A DNA stretch of 35,119 nt from Microcoleus sp. bin48.metabat.b7b8b9.023 (GCF_013299185.1 NZ_JAAFKG010000008.1:1-35119); one strand, 5' to 3'. Numbered from the stretch's first letter, positions 1 through 9,279 are shown. Numbers and translations: made by a program. Notes: generated from the sequence alone by a model not told the origin.

Positions 1-1
1 T

Positions 2-100
2 AGAAGGTTGAAAATCTCCGGAGCTCAATGGTTGAAAAAAAATGTCAATCAAATGCTAAAACTTCGTTGTGCTTACCTGAACGATCTCTTGGCTATTTGA
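2..100 (+). pseudogene. 3' end of an ISKra4-like transposase (cut by window edge)
   Basis: An open frame enters from the left edge and runs 32 codons to a TGA at 98-100. The peptide begins RRLKISGAQW and ends with RCAYLNDLLAI. As I recall the ISKra4 family, the C-terminus carries a conserved R-R-x-K-I-S-G-A-Q-W block followed by a basic stretch and R-C-A-Y-L-N, so the match is good although the piece is short. Whether the rest of the gene is intact cannot be seen. The following bases, up to about 150, probably include the end of the element. This is the downstream flank of an insertion sequence lying about 200 bp before ddl. Confidence 0.6.
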
Positions 101-296
101 GGCTTTTTCAAAACCGGGATGCTCCCTTTGTGAAACCAATACAGCCCCAGTAGCTCTCCTCTGATGAGATCGCAAAGTTTTGTCAGTTTTTGAGCTTGTT
201 TAATTATCCTGAATTCTCGCTTTCTGTCGAATACTTTCTGTTTGAGTGGCGCTATCTGCGTGTATATTTATCAAAAAGTATCGGGAGTATGGAAAA

Positions 297-1355
297 ATGA
301 CGAAGATGCGGATCGGGCTGCTGTTCGGGGGGCGATCGGGCGAACATGAAGTCTCTATTAGTTCGGCAAGGGCGATCGCCCGCGCCCTCGCTGCTGACGA
401 AAATGCCTCTAAATACGAAGTTCTGCCCTTTTACATCCAAAAAGACGGCCGCTGGCTGTCGGGAACATTACCGCAGCAAGTCTTAGCCGACGGCAAACCT
501 CTGGAAATAGAGTCACAAGCAGGAGAAGCTTGGCAATTTCCTAATTTTAATGGAGTAGATGTTTGGTTCCCGGTTTTGCACGGGCCTAACGGCGAAGACG
601 GTACGGTGCAAGGATTGCTGAAATTATTGCAAGTTCCTTTTGTCGGTTCCGGGGTTTTGGGTTCGGCGCTGGGAATGGATAAAATAGCGATGAAAATGGC
701 TTTTGAGCGCGCAGGTTTACCGCAGGTAAAATACATCGCTGTCAATCGTTCCGAAATCTGGTCGAATCCTTGCGTTTTCCCCAAACTGTGCGACAAAATT
801 GAAACTGAATTGGGCTATCCTTGCTTTATTAAACCAGCAAATTTGGGTTCGTCTGTGGGCATTTCTAAGGCTCGATCGCGCGCTGAGTTAGAAGCCGCTC
901 TTGATGGCGCCGCCAGCTACGACAGGCGGATTATTGTGGAAGCTGGTGTGGTTGCTAGAGAGTTAGAATGTGCGGTTTTGGGCAACGATAATCCGAAAGC
1001 TTCGACGGTGGGAGAAATTAGTTTTCAAAGCGATTTCTACGACTACGAAACTAAATATACTGAGGGACAATCCGAGTGTTCAATTCCGGCAAAGGTCAGC
1101 AGTGCGATCGTCTCGCAAATCCAAGAAATGGCAGTGCAAGCATTCTTATCCATTGACGCAGCCGGTTTAGCGCGGGTAGACTTTTTCTACGTTGAATCAA
1201 CCGGAGAAGTTTTGATTAACGAAATCAACACTTTCCCCGGATTTACAGCTACCAGTATGTATCCTCAAATGTGGGCACATGATGGTATTTCTTTCCCCGA
1301 ATTAGCAGACCGTTTAATTCAATTAGCTCTCGAACGGCACGGGGAAAAAGCTTGA
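297..1355 (+). CDS. ddl: D-alanine--D-alanine ligase
   Basis: ATP-dependent ligase that joins two D-alanines in the cytoplasm to make the dipeptide for peptidoglycan precursors. With the ATG at 297 the protein has 352 residues, normal for Ddl. An upstream GTG at 246 would add 17 residues without similarity to the family, and a second ATG at 306 is also possible. Visible family motifs are [14 protein letters not shown] at the N-terminus, [12 protein letters not shown], the ATP-grasp loop [13 protein letters not shown], and the metal/substrate block [17 protein letters not shown] near the C-terminus. It stands alone: the next gene, on the same strand, is 260 bp away and is not a cell-wall gene. 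The call is secure; only the exact start is open. Confidence 0.96.
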   Translation: MTKMRIGLLFGGRSGEHEVSISSARAIARALAADENASKYEVLPFYIQKDGRWLSGTLPQQVLADGKPLEIESQAGEAWQFPNFNGVDVWFPVLHGPNGEDGTVQGLLKLLQVPFVGSGVLGSALGMDKIAMKMAFERAGLPQVKYIAVNRSEIWSNPCVFPKLCDKIETELGYPCFIKPANLGSSVGISKARSRAELEAALDGAASYDRRIIVEAGVVARELECAVLGNDNPKASTVGEISFQSDFYDYETKYTEGQSECSIPAKVSSAIVSQIQEMAVQAFLSIDAAGLARVDFFYVESTGEVLINEINTFPGFTATSMYPQMWAHDGISFPELADRLIQLALERHGEKA

Positions 1356-1616
1356 ATTTAGAACCTCAAACTGCTTTCCTAAAAATAGCAAAAAATAAGT
1401 TATTCCGCAGGTAATATATCCATACCAGCGGAAACGAGATAACATGGTTGTGGCAGGGAGTACCTGCCCACAGCCCAATTTCTGCTACTAGCAGAGCAAG
1501 TGGGAATTTTTAGCAGCCTGGTATAACTAAATGCAACATAAAATCGTTAACGGAGAACGGCGAATAGCAGCGTCAATCTCACATCTGGCATCTCAAATTT
1601 TAACTTGGTTAACTTA
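1356..1616. other. Intergenic gap with a short palindrome
   Basis: No gene seen. At about 1451-1471 the sequence GGCAGG-n5-CCTGCC forms a 6-bp hairpin inside a stretch (about 1420-1530) that looks like an interspersed repeat, since it begins with CATACCAG and ends with CTGGTAT, a short inverted pair. No clear promoter for the downstream gene could be assigned. Confidence 0.3.
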
Positions 1617-2729
1617 ATGAGACGTTTCACTAAACTGCCGCAGTGGTGGACTTACGGACTGTTATTCCCTCTAGCGGTACTCAACTGCTGGTTAGCCCTC
1701 CTAGTGTTTGAATATTTTCGCGCTCTGATTACTGTTTTGGTAATCGCTACAGTGTTCTCTTTTTTGCTAGATTATCCAGTGCGTTTTCTGCGTAAATACG
1801 GGATGAAGCGCGATCGCGCAGTTTTGTCGGTATTGTTCGTAACTTTACTGATATTGGTGGTTTTAGGTGTCACTCTGGCCCCGATTCTGCTGAACCAAAT
1901 CACTGAACTCGCTACCCGACTCCCAACTTGGATAGTTTCTGGTACGGAACAGATTGAAGCGTTCAACAAGTGGGCGGAAAATCGCAATCTTCGCATTGAT
2001 GTTAGCGGTTTGACTACTCAATTGAGCGATCGACTTTCAACTCAATTGCAGTCTCTCACTGGCGAAATCCTCAAATTTGGCTTGGGTGCGGCAGACAGTC
2101 TGGTGAATTTTCTGCTGACAATAGTTCTGACATTCTACTTGCTCTTGCATGGCGATCGCGTGTGGGAAGGATTGTTTAAATGGTTTCCCTCCAAACAGAG
2201 CCTGCAATTGCGACAGTTGCTGGCGCGAAGCTTCCACAACTACTTCGTCGGACAAGCAACCTTGGCGGGTTTGATGGGACTGTCGATGACTGTGGCTTTT
2301 TTAATTTTGCGAGTTCCCTTCGGGCTGCTTTTCGGTTTGGGTGTCGGTGTAATGACGATGATTCCCTTCGGAGCACCTTTCAGTATTTGCGTTGTCAGTT
2401 TGCTGATTACACTAAGCAACTTTTGGCTCGGTGTGACAGTTTTAGCTGTCGCGACAGTCATAGAGCAAGTAATTGAAAGCGGGGTTGCTCCTCGATTATT
2501 AGGTGGTTTTATCGGTCTCAATCCGGTGTGGATTTTAGTTTCTCTGTTAGTGGGAGTTAAGGTGGCGGGAGTAGCAGGTTTGTTAGTTGCTGTACCGATG
2601 GCTGGTTTTATTAAGAATACTGTTGATATTTTGGAAAGTTCGAGGAACAAGTCGAGGGAAATTGATGCGGTTAGTTCCATTGAACCCAATAAAGTTCAGA
2701 ACGGAGATTCCAACAGGGAAAAACTATGA
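1617..2729 (+). CDS. AI-2E family transporter (PerM/YdiK-like membrane protein)
   Basis: Integral membrane protein of about 370 residues with roughly seven or eight hydrophobic segments. Two lie near the N-terminus, one around residues 70-90, and a dense cluster around 160-340. This is the AI-2E exporter/PerM layout, in which a soluble, charged loop (about 90-155) separates the first helices from the rest. The C-terminal glycine-rich helices contain the family-like block LNPVWILVSLLVGVKVAGV. An in-frame TTG at 1605 gives a slightly longer frame, but the ATG at 1617 is the more natural start. Members export small molecules, act as Na+/H+ antiporters or have unknown substrates, so the family name should not be read as evidence for AI-2 signalling here. 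The last 30 residues are hydrophilic. Confidence 0.88.
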   Translation: MRRFTKLPQWWTYGLLFPLAVLNCWLALLVFEYFRALITVLVIATVFSFLLDYPVRFLRKYGMKRDRAVLSVLFVTLLILVVLGVTLAPILLNQITELATRLPTWIVSGTEQIEAFNKWAENRNLRIDVSGLTTQLSDRLSTQLQSLTGEILKFGLGAADSLVNFLLTIVLTFYLLLHGDRVWEGLFKWFPSKQSLQLRQLLARSFHNYFVGQATLAGLMGLSMTVAFLILRVPFGLLFGLGVGVMTMIPFGAPFSICVVSLLITLSNFWLGVTVLAVATVIEQVIESGVAPRLLGGFIGLNPVWILVSLLVGVKVAGVAGLLVAVPMAGFIKNTVDILESSRNKSREIDAVSSIEPNKVQNGDSNREKL

Positions 2730-3404
2730 AAAATAGACACAGTTTGCTTTCCTACCCTTCACCGAACGCATAAAGGCGAACGGATCGTTTCAAAGAGCGC
2801 TCCTCTCTTCGGATCGTGTTAAGTGAAGTGTATTGCGATCGAACCTACGGAAAAATAATACTATAGCCTTTCGAGCTCTCATATGAGGTACTCATGGGCA
2901 TAGGGCATAGGGCATAGGGCATATCTCACTTTTTTGAAAACCGCTATATTTTAGATTAACGTTCATAGCCGTAGGATAGGGATACATCGACAATCCTCAA
3001 GAAAGAGCGACTGTTTCGAGCGAGCAACGCACCGGTTTCATTGCAGGCTAAGGAAACAAACCCAACATTTTTGTTTGAGTTATGGGCCGCCGGTAGCAAG
3101 GCCATGAAGATTTTCCAGGAAATGCGGAATATGCGGATCCGTTACCGTAGTTGGTATTATCGCAGGTGTGGCAATTCGTCAGTCCTCACCCAGGGCGATC
3201 GCGCTGACCACCTAAAATCAACAATTTGCCTGCAACAGTCTGGTTTCTACTCCAGCCTGTAGGGTAAATCCCACCACCCAAACACATCTGATAAATGTTT
3301 CAATTAAAATGAAAGAACCTTGAGTTCTAAGTTAATTGCACTCGGTGCTAAAACTACCAAACCATAATTATAAACTTCGCCCATTCTCCTAGCAAATTAA
3401 TACT
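2730..3404. other. 675-bp gap upstream of the Deg protease
   Basis: No convincing gene. It contains the inverted-repeat element with GGGCATA tandem repeats (2861-2948, listed separately). A 73-codon frame at 3041-3262 begins with TTG, has no recognisable domain and poor cyanobacterial codon structure, and I do not call it. The last 100 bp before the protease are A/T-rich, as expected for a promoter, but no well-spaced -35/-10 pair stands out. Confidence 0.4.
2861..2948. repeat. MITE-like element with GGGCATA tandem core, copy 1
   Basis: The left end starts CTATAGCCTTTC and the right end finishes with GAAAACCGCTATA, giving imperfect terminal inverted repeats. Between them lie four tandem heptamers of the type GGGCATA (about 2896-2923), a short tandem repeat class common in cyanobacteria. 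A second copy with the same ends and a longer heptamer core lies at 19189-19290. Confidence 0.6.
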
Positions 3405-4649
3405 ATGTCAACCCCCAAAAAATCTAATCAAACTCAACCTTCTCGCCGTTTTTCTGTGCCGAAAAAACTTGCTTTTTTATCCCTAGTTTTGCTCGGCTCC
3501 ACGGCAACTGTCGGCTGCAACGCCCTAACTTCGCAAGTTCCTGGCAGTTCTAATGCTATCAAAGCCGAACAACCTGCAAGCGCAGCGCCAATCTCAGCTT
3601 TACCTGGAAATATATTGCCGAATCAAGACTCTAATTTTGTGACTAAAGTAGTGCAGGAAGTCGGCCCGGCAGTGGTACGAATCAATTCTTCTCGCACTGT
3701 TAAAACCGAACAGCCTGATGTTTTGGACGATCCATTTTTCAACCGTTTCTTTGGCCCAGACTCTCCGATTAGACCGGGAAATAAGGTACAACGGGGCTCT
3801 GGTTCGGGTTTTGTTTTTGGTTCCGACGGCCGCATTTTGACTAACGCTCACGTTGTTGATGGCGCAGATACGGTGACGGTAAAACTGAAGGACGGCCGCG
3901 AATTTGCAGGCAAAGTTTTGGGCGTAGATACAGTTACTGATGTGGCTGTTGTTAAAGTTGAGGCTACCAATTTGCCTGTGGTGAATTTGGGTAAATCGGA
4001 AGATTTACAGCCGGGAGAATGGGCGATCGCGATCGGCAATCCCCTCGGTTTGGACAATACCGTGACTGTCGGTATTATTAGCGCGACAGGCCGTTCTAGC
4101 GCCGATGTGGGCGTTCCCGACAAGCGCGTCAGCTTTATTCAAACCGACGCCGCCATCAATCCCGGCAATTCCGGCGGCCCGTTGCTGAACCAGCGCGGTC
4201 AAGTTATTGGCATGAATACGGCGATTATTGAAGGTGCCCAAGGGTTGGGTTTTGCGATTCCGATCGATCGGGCGCAACAAATTGCCAACCAATTAGTCAC
4301 TACCGGAAAAGCCGAACATCCTTATCTCGGCGTTCGGATGTTGAGCATTACTCCCGAAGTCAAAGCAGAATTCAACAAAAATCCCAACGCCAAATTGAGG
4401 CTGACTGAAGATAAAGGCGTGTTAGTTATGGGAGTTGCGAAAAATTCGCCGGCGTCACAAGCTGGAGTGCGCGTTGCCGACGTGATCAAAAAAATCAACG
4501 GTACAGAAGTCACCGATGCTGGCAGCGTACAGCAAATTGTGGAGCAAAGTACCGTAGGCAAGGATATGCAGCTTGAGTTGAGCCGCGGGGGACAACCTGT
4601 GACTGTGGCCCTGAAAGCTGGTGCTTTTCCAGCGGGCCAGAAGCAGTAG
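3405..4649 (+). CDS. Deg/HtrA-family serine endoprotease with one PDZ domain
   Basis: Trypsin-like serine protease of the Deg/HtrA family, 414 residues, like cyanobacterial HhoA/HhoB/HtrA, which degrade or refold damaged proteins in periplasm, lumen or membrane surfaces. Residues 21-38 form a hydrophobic export signal ending in Cys38. The preceding T-V-G is a weak lipobox, so lipoprotein anchoring is possible but unproven. The protease domain spans about 75-300 with the triad His149 (TNAHVV), Asp179 (TDVAVVKV) and Ser256 (GNSGGPLL). A single PDZ domain covers about 310-405. ATG at 3405 is the only good start. A strong terminator follows at 4669-4707, so the gene is probably monocistronic. Which of the three cyanobacterial paralogues it is cannot be decided here. 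Confidence 0.95.
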   Translation: MSTPKKSNQTQPSRRFSVPKKLAFLSLVLLGSTATVGCNALTSQVPGSSNAIKAEQPASAAPISALPGNILPNQDSNFVTKVVQEVGPAVVRINSSRTVKTEQPDVLDDPFFNRFFGPDSPIRPGNKVQRGSGSGFVFGSDGRILTNAHVVDGADTVTVKLKDGREFAGKVLGVDTVTDVAVVKVEATNLPVVNLGKSEDLQPGEWAIAIGNPLGLDNTVTVGIISATGRSSADVGVPDKRVSFIQTDAAINPGNSGGPLLNQRGQVIGMNTAIIEGAQGLGFAIPIDRAQQIANQLVTTGKAEHPYLGVRMLSITPEVKAEFNKNPNAKLRLTEDKGVLVMGVAKNSPASQAGVRVADVIKKINGTEVTDAGSVQQIVEQSTVGKDMQLELSRGGQPVTVALKAGAFPAGQKQ

Positions 4650-4668
4650 AAGTTAAAATAATATAATG

Positions 4669-4707
4669 ATTAAAGCCCCGACTTATTGAATAAATTGGGG
4701 CTTTAAT
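4669..4707 (+). terminator. Rho-independent-type terminator after the Deg protease
   Basis: Perfect 11-bp stem ATTAAAGCCCC / GGGGCTTTAAT with a 17-nt loop, followed by a T-rich run (TATTCT). It starts 20 bp after the protease stop codon. Confidence 0.8.
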
Positions 4708-4715
4708 TATTCTAC

Positions 4716-4765
4716 TCGGCGGTTGAAACCGCTGCTACACGAACAAAGTCCGCCTCCGCGGACTA
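4716..4765. repeat. GCGGTTGAAACCGC / GTCCGC-GCGGAC interspersed palindrome
   Basis: Two adjacent small palindromes: GCGGTTGAAACCGC, then AGTCCGCCTCCGCGGACT about 14 bp on. The same pair, in the same order, occurs at 33239-33287, so it is a dispersed repeat family rather than part of the neighbouring genes. Confidence 0.7.
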
Positions 4766-4834
4766 AGAAAGGATATTTAAGCCGGATTTGGTATAATTTA
4801 CAATTATTTCTATTGGTTATTAAAAGGTAGAAAA

Positions 4835-5707
4835 ATGGCTAACATTAATCGGCGGCGCACTGAAAACATTAGCGGTAATTTTTATGTAGACAGTACCTGC
4901 ATTGACTGCGATACTTGTCGGTGGATGGCACCGGAAGTATTTACTCAAGCCGGAGAACAATCTGCGGTTTACCAACAGCCGACAAACGAAACAGCAGAAA
5001 TGCGAGGTCTCGCAGCTTTGCTGTCTTGTCCCACAAGTTCGATCGGCACAGTTGAAAAACCCAAAAACATCAAAGAAGTTCAGCAACATTTGCCCGCACT
5101 CGTTACCGAAAATATCTACCACTGCGGCTACCACTCAGAGAAATCCTACGGCGCTGCTAGTTATTTAATTGTGCGCCCCGAAGGAAACATTTTAGTTGAT
5201 TCTCCCCGTTTTGTACCGCCGCTAGTCAAAAACATAGAAGCAATGGGTGGCATTCGGTATCTATATTTGACTCACCGGGATGATGTCGCAGACCATCAAA
5301 AATACCGCGAGCATTTTGGGTGCGATCGCATCCTTCATGCTGACGAAATTAACGCGGATACTCGCAGTGTAGAAATTCAATTGTCTGGCAGCGAACCGCA
5401 TCAAATCGCCGATGATTTGTTAATTGTAACTGTTCCAGGTCACACGAAAGGTCACACGGTTTTACTGTATAAGAACAAGTTTTTGTTTAGCGGCGATCAT
5501 CTCGCTTGGTCGGATAATTTGCAGCAGCTAATTGGCTTTCGTAATGCCTGTTGGTATTCTTGGTCGGAACAAATCAAATCAATGCGAAACTTGGCTAATT
5601 ACTCCTTTGAATGGGTGTTGCCGGGACATGGGCGGAGGTATGATGCCGATCGAGAAACGATGGCCGAGCAAATGCAGAAGTGTATTGCTTGGATGGAGGC
5701 TCATTAA
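4835..5707 (+). CDS. Ferredoxin-like domain fused to metallo-beta-lactamase-fold hydrolase
   Basis: 290 residues in two parts. Residues 15-70 form a small iron-sulfur domain with Cys22, Cys25, Cys28 (C-I-D-C-D-T-C) and Cys65 (SCPTS), fitting one 4Fe-4S cluster of ferredoxin type. Residues 85-290 are an MBL fold. The first metal motif reads THRDDVADH instead of the classical HxHxDH; later ligands are in GHTKGHT, SGDH and LPGHG. I have seen the HRDDxxDH variant in other MBL proteins, so it looks like a subfamily trait rather than a mutation. The substrate is unknown, and redox-linked hydrolysis or thiol-ester chemistry is only a guess. The start ATG at 4835 follows AAAGG at a good distance. It is flanked by repeats on both sides and therefore probably transcribed alone. 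Confidence 0.88.
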   Translation: MANINRRRTENISGNFYVDSTCIDCDTCRWMAPEVFTQAGEQSAVYQQPTNETAEMRGLAALLSCPTSSIGTVEKPKNIKEVQQHLPALVTENIYHCGYHSEKSYGAASYLIVRPEGNILVDSPRFVPPLVKNIEAMGGIRYLYLTHRDDVADHQKYREHFGCDRILHADEINADTRSVEIQLSGSEPHQIADDLLIVTVPGHTKGHTVLLYKNKFLFSGDHLAWSDNLQQLIGFRNACWYSWSEQIKSMRNLANYSFEWVLPGHGRRYDADRETMAEQMQKCIAWMEAH

Positions 5708-5996
5708 ATAAGGACTAAAGTCCTTACTACAAACTTGGCGCTCGGTTTGTAGTAAGGACTTTAGTCCTTTCCAAAAAGTTGGCAGTCATACCAAATCTGA
5801 TTAGATTGGAATGATAGCGATTGTCCCGCTTGGAAGGAGGTTCGCCCTAGAAAGAAGGACTAAAGTCCTTACTACGAACCTGCTTGGAAGGAGGTTCGCC
5901 CCAGAAAGAAGGACTAAAGTCCTTACTACGAACCTGGACTAATGTCTTTACTACGAACCTGAATCAGGACTAAAGTCCTTACTACGAACCTGTTTT
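5708..5996. repeat. Cluster of GGACTAAAGTCC palindromic repeats (family A, site 1)
   Basis: At least five copies of a core AAGGACTAAAGTCCTTACTAC plus flanking GAACCT. At 5709-5771 two copies face each other and make a long near-perfect hairpin (GGACTAAAGTCCTTACTACAAA with its inverted partner). The next copies, at about 5850-5996, are direct repeats, two of them within a 55-bp unit that also carries GCTTGGAAGGAGGTTCGCCC. The cluster lies between converging genes, where such hairpins could end transcription from both sides. The same family recurs at 20118-20870 and 34619-35119. Confidence 0.85.
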
Positions 5997-7676
5997 TTAG
6001 GCTTTGGGCAGGGCTACCAAAGTGATAGAATTTGCGGGATAAGTTGCCTTAAATCCAGCAGCGCGGACACTTAAATCGCTCTGACGGACGATCGCCCGCA
6101 AGTTCGCCTCGCTGTAGGTGTAAACTTGAGCTTTGGCACCTGGACTAAAGCCTTTCAGACTCAGGTTACTGGTCAAGTTTTTACTGGTTTTGTTAACGAT
6201 CACCAGCGTCAAAGCACCGTCCCTAGTGCGTTGTGCTCCGTAGATTGACAACTGTCCTGCATCTGTACTTTGCGATCGCACCCAAGTATCACCATACTTA
6301 CCACCTTTGCCATCATAATTCATGTACATTCGGAAGGCATAAGCCCCCGGTTCCGAGGACTTGGGAGGCCCCCACAGCGTGGCTAAATCCAGTTGTTCCC
6401 GCCCAAAAATCCCCAGGATATCGGCTTGAGTTAAGGCACCGTTCATCGACTCCAAACCGCCCCAATTGTATTCAGTAATGGCGACTTTTGTACCTGGATA
6501 ATCTTGCTTGACCCATTCTCGAAACCGGGGTATAATTGTTAGCGGCGGATTGTATTTACCAATCCAACTTTCATCAGTATAAGTGCTGTCCCACAGAGAA
6601 CGAGTCGATCGCAACCGGGCTGCTTGCGTCTTAGCATCGCCGGCGGGACAATTCGCCAAACAGAGGTCATCGACGACAGGATAGTAGTGTTCGTCAAAAT
6701 AGTCGAGGATGCGAACACCTTTTTGCTGTTCGTAGGCGCGCATTTGCTGCAAGTACCACCGCGCAAACCAGACGCCGCCGTGTTTTTCGCGATCGCCCTT
6801 AACGCCTGAATCCACATAAACAGGCCAGCCAAAATCCGAGGGGCCGAGTACCTTAGCGGTGGGATCTGTGGCTTTTACCATTGACGCATATTGGAAAGTG
6901 CGATCGCGCAATTCGTCATAACTTGTCGGTTCTGGATGAACGTCGCGGTGAGTGTTTCCCCAACCGCTTGGTTCATTGTCCATTTGATAAATTTGGACAC
7001 CACCTTTCGCGGCAGTACCGTGGGTTTTAACTAAGTGCTTAACCCACTTTTCTTGAAATTCTGGGTTGCTGACAATGCTAACATCAAGGCGGTTATTATT
7101 AGTAATTAAAGTGCCGTCGGGACGCTTCCCATTGCCGCACTTATCGCCTTCGGGAAAAATGTAGGGATTGGTTTTTTCTTGCGCGCCGTATTTGGATACT
7201 CGAAAGCCGCAGTTCCAAGTGCTAAACTTATTTACATAACCAATCATCGGGATAGTAACGATGCTTTTGCTGCCGTTATTGCGGTTAGTTTTGACAATTT
7301 TGTCGGTGGAATCGCCGGGAATGGGGTTTTTGTTGTCGCCGCCACCGACGAAAAAGAAGTCATCGCCGACGTTGGAAGAATCGACTAACCAGTTGTAGCG
7401 GCTAGTGTGATTAGCGCCCCAGCGTTCCACCGGAATTCGCAACTCTTTGGCGAGGGCCGGATCTATGGCAAAATCGTTCATACCGTAGATGTCGGGACTG
7501 ATGGAATGGCGATCGGCTGTCACGTCTACAGATAAGGATATACTGTTTTGGGCGATCGCGCTTTTGAAGTAGGCTGTTGTTGCGGCGATCGCGAATGCGG
7601 CGATTAAACCCAATAAAAATAGGACAAGCCAACGAGGTTTATTTTCGGGAGACTGCAATAAAAATCGTAAATTCAT
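5997..7676 (-). CDS. Glycoside hydrolase family 44 protein (secreted endoglucanase/xyloglucanase-like)
   Basis: 559 residues. An N-terminal hydrophobic helix (16-37) and the site S-A-I-A-Q at 39-43 indicate export; the rest is extracytoplasmic. GH44 enzymes cleave beta-1,4-glucans such as xyloglucan or carboxymethylcellulose by a retaining mechanism. The expected acid/base Glu is E235 in YQMDNEPSGWG and the nucleophile E402 in VAITEYNWGG, both in proper context. The early block SPDIYGMNDF and the C-terminal beta-sandwich (about 470-559) also fit. The substrate in a cyanobacterium may be its own sheath or cellulose-like polysaccharide. The start ATG overlaps by one base the TAA stop of the upstream kinase gene, so the two are probably co-transcribed and translationally coupled. 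Confidence 0.9.
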   Translation of the reverse strand: MNLRFLLQSPENKPRWLVLFLLGLIAAFAIAATTAYFKSAIAQNSISLSVDVTADRHSISPDIYGMNDFAIDPALAKELRIPVERWGANHTSRYNWLVDSSNVGDDFFFVGGGDNKNPIPGDSTDKIVKTNRNNGSKSIVTIPMIGYVNKFSTWNCGFRVSKYGAQEKTNPYIFPEGDKCGNGKRPDGTLITNNNRLDVSIVSNPEFQEKWVKHLVKTHGTAAKGGVQIYQMDNEPSGWGNTHRDVHPEPTSYDELRDRTFQYASMVKATDPTAKVLGPSDFGWPVYVDSGVKGDREKHGGVWFARWYLQQMRAYEQQKGVRILDYFDEHYYPVVDDLCLANCPAGDAKTQAARLRSTRSLWDSTYTDESWIGKYNPPLTIIPRFREWVKQDYPGTKVAITEYNWGGLESMNGALTQADILGIFGREQLDLATLWGPPKSSEPGAYAFRMYMNYDGKGGKYGDTWVRSQSTDAGQLSIYGAQRTRDGALTLVIVNKTSKNLTSNLSLKGFSPGAKAQVYTYSEANLRAIVRQSDLSVRAAGFKATYPANSITLVALPKA

Positions 7677-9043
7677 TAATTTTGTGATATAGTTTTTAAT
7701 AGAGCTTGTTTAAAATCTCCTGCACTTTTGTAATAAATTTCAGGATTGTCGATTAAAGCGCGATCGATTACGGTGGCTAGCGGTTGAGGGATGGACGAAG
7801 TGCGATCGCGAATCGGCACCACATCATTACCCAACACAGCAAGAAACGGGTCTAATCCCACAAAATTGCGAGGCGCATATCCCGTAATCATCACATACAA
7901 ACAAGCAGCAGCCGCCCAAACATCAACCTCCGGTTTCGCATACTTATAATCAAGCACTTGCTGTCGCGGCATAAAATACGGCGTACCAACAGCATTACCA
8001 CTCAAAGTTAAACCACTTAAACCCGCCTGATCGAAAGCCTTTGCTAACCCATAATCCCCAATCTTAGCAACTTGTTTCCCGCCCACATTCGCCAGAAAAA
8101 TATTCCCCGGCTTCAAATCCCGGTGAATCAAACCCCGTCCCTTGGCAAAACTACCATCAGCCAATCTGACATTCGGAATCTCCGCATTGTGCGTGTAAGT
8201 CAAACCATCTAAGACTTGTGTAATAATACCTACAGATTCACGAATCGACAAAGTGCTAACACCGCGTTTTGCCATCATATCCACAACACTGCCACCCTCG
8301 CAGTATTCCATCGTAAAAAAGAAAGTGTCATCAGCATAACCCGACTCTTTAAAACCTACCACATTCGGATGCTTCAAACATTTAGTATTATCAACTTCCC
8401 GCAAAAACCAATTCACAGCCCGCTGATTCGCCGCCACCTTTGGTAACATCACCTTCAGCGCCACTTCTTCATTAGTTAGTTTGTGTCGCGCCAAATAAAC
8501 CAAACTAAAACCACCCTTACCCAACTCCTTCAGCAAAACATAATCACCGAGAGTTCCAATATTATTTTGACCCCCCACAGCGTTGAACAGAAAAGCTTTC
8601 AACATTTCCCACAAATTCTCTTGATTTGATGGAATAGAAGCTGGTTTTTGTTGTTGGGCAGTTTTGACAATTTCCGGGTCAAGGGCAACCGCAACACGAA
8701 AAGAAGTATCGCTGAGTGTAAATTCATCTCCCTCTCTCAAGTCATACTCTGGGAATTGAATTTGAGCCGCCTCTTCAGGAGTTTGATGTGCTTCTCGCTG
8801 ACCAATTTTTTTGCCGTTTACAAAAGTACCATTCTTGCTACCAAAATCGCGCACCCGGATGTCAGGAGGATTGATATCTAGCAAACAGTGATAGCGGGAG
8901 ATGGTGCGGTGTTTGTCGTCATCGGGAATATTTGGATAGCAATCTTTAGCGCGGCCAATTATGCAAGTTGTGCGGGTATCAAAGATAAATTCTTTGCCTT
9001 TGAGATTACCTGCGGTGATAGTGAGAGTAACTTTTGAACTCAT
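7676..9043 (-). CDS. FHA domain Ser/Thr protein kinase
   Basis: Cytoplasmic regulator of 455 residues: an FHA phosphothreonine-binding domain at about 5-118 (GRAKDC, SRYH, NGTFVNGKK) and a kinase domain at about 166-450. Kinase landmarks are the glycine loop GKGGFSLVY, the ATP lysine K197 (VALKV), HRD at 307-309 followed by LKPGNIFL, and the magnesium motif, which reads DYG (330-332) instead of DFG. The usual APE block is also changed (GTPYFMPRQQ), so substrate docking may be altered although the catalytic residues are present. A frame extending upstream to 9136 adds 31 residues encoded by A/T-rich repeat-like DNA; I prefer the ATG at 9043, which begins just before the FHA fold. The stop codon overlaps the GH44 start. 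Confidence 0.9.
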   Translation of the reverse strand: MSSKVTLTITAGNLKGKEFIFDTRTTCIIGRAKDCYPNIPDDDKHRTISRYHCLLDINPPDIRVRDFGSKNGTFVNGKKIGQREAHQTPEEAAQIQFPEYDLREGDEFTLSDTSFRVAVALDPEIVKTAQQQKPASIPSNQENLWEMLKAFLFNAVGGQNNIGTLGDYVLLKELGKGGFSLVYLARHKLTNEEVALKVMLPKVAANQRAVNWFLREVDNTKCLKHPNVVGFKESGYADDTFFFTMEYCEGGSVVDMMAKRGVSTLSIRESVGIITQVLDGLTYTHNAEIPNVRLADGSFAKGRGLIHRDLKPGNIFLANVGGKQVAKIGDYGLAKAFDQAGLSGLTLSGNAVGTPYFMPRQQVLDYKYAKPEVDVWAAAACLYVMITGYAPRNFVGLDPFLAVLGNDVVPIRDRTSSIPQPLATVIDRALIDNPEIYYKSAGDFKQALLKTISQN

Positions 9044-9162
9044 ATAGATTATATATTTGGGATTATTCAATTTAGGATTTTCGACACTGGAAATTCTTTT
9101 CCTCACCCTTAACAAACAGCTAACTCTTACTCCCAATCCTTAACAAAGGGCTAACTTCTTGC

Positions 9163-9194
9163 TCCCCCCCTTAGCAAGGGGGGGCTGGGGGGGG
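9163..9194. repeat. CCCCCCC-TTAGCAA-GGGGGGG repeat (family B)
   Basis: G/C-run palindrome with core CCTTAGCAAGG, followed by CTGGGGGGGG. Other copies in the window lie at 9280-9312, 9730-9760, 9806-9826, 9869-9899 and, inside gcvP, 14733-14764. Confidence 0.85.
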
Positions 9195-9279
9195 TTAAAA
9201 AGTTAATGCAATAAACGATTAAATTTAACATACATTTCTAACTCCTACTCCCACCCAAAGTTCGGGACTAACTTCTTAC

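Noticed and set aside
3041..3262. 73-codon frame upstream of the Deg protease.
   Set aside because: TTG start, no ribosome-binding site, no recognisable domain, unusual composition. It may contain scraps of an old gene but is not supportable.
9044..9136. 31-residue N-terminal extension of the FHA kinase.
   Set aside because: It has no similarity to FHA proteins, and the ATG at 9043 gives the standard domain start.
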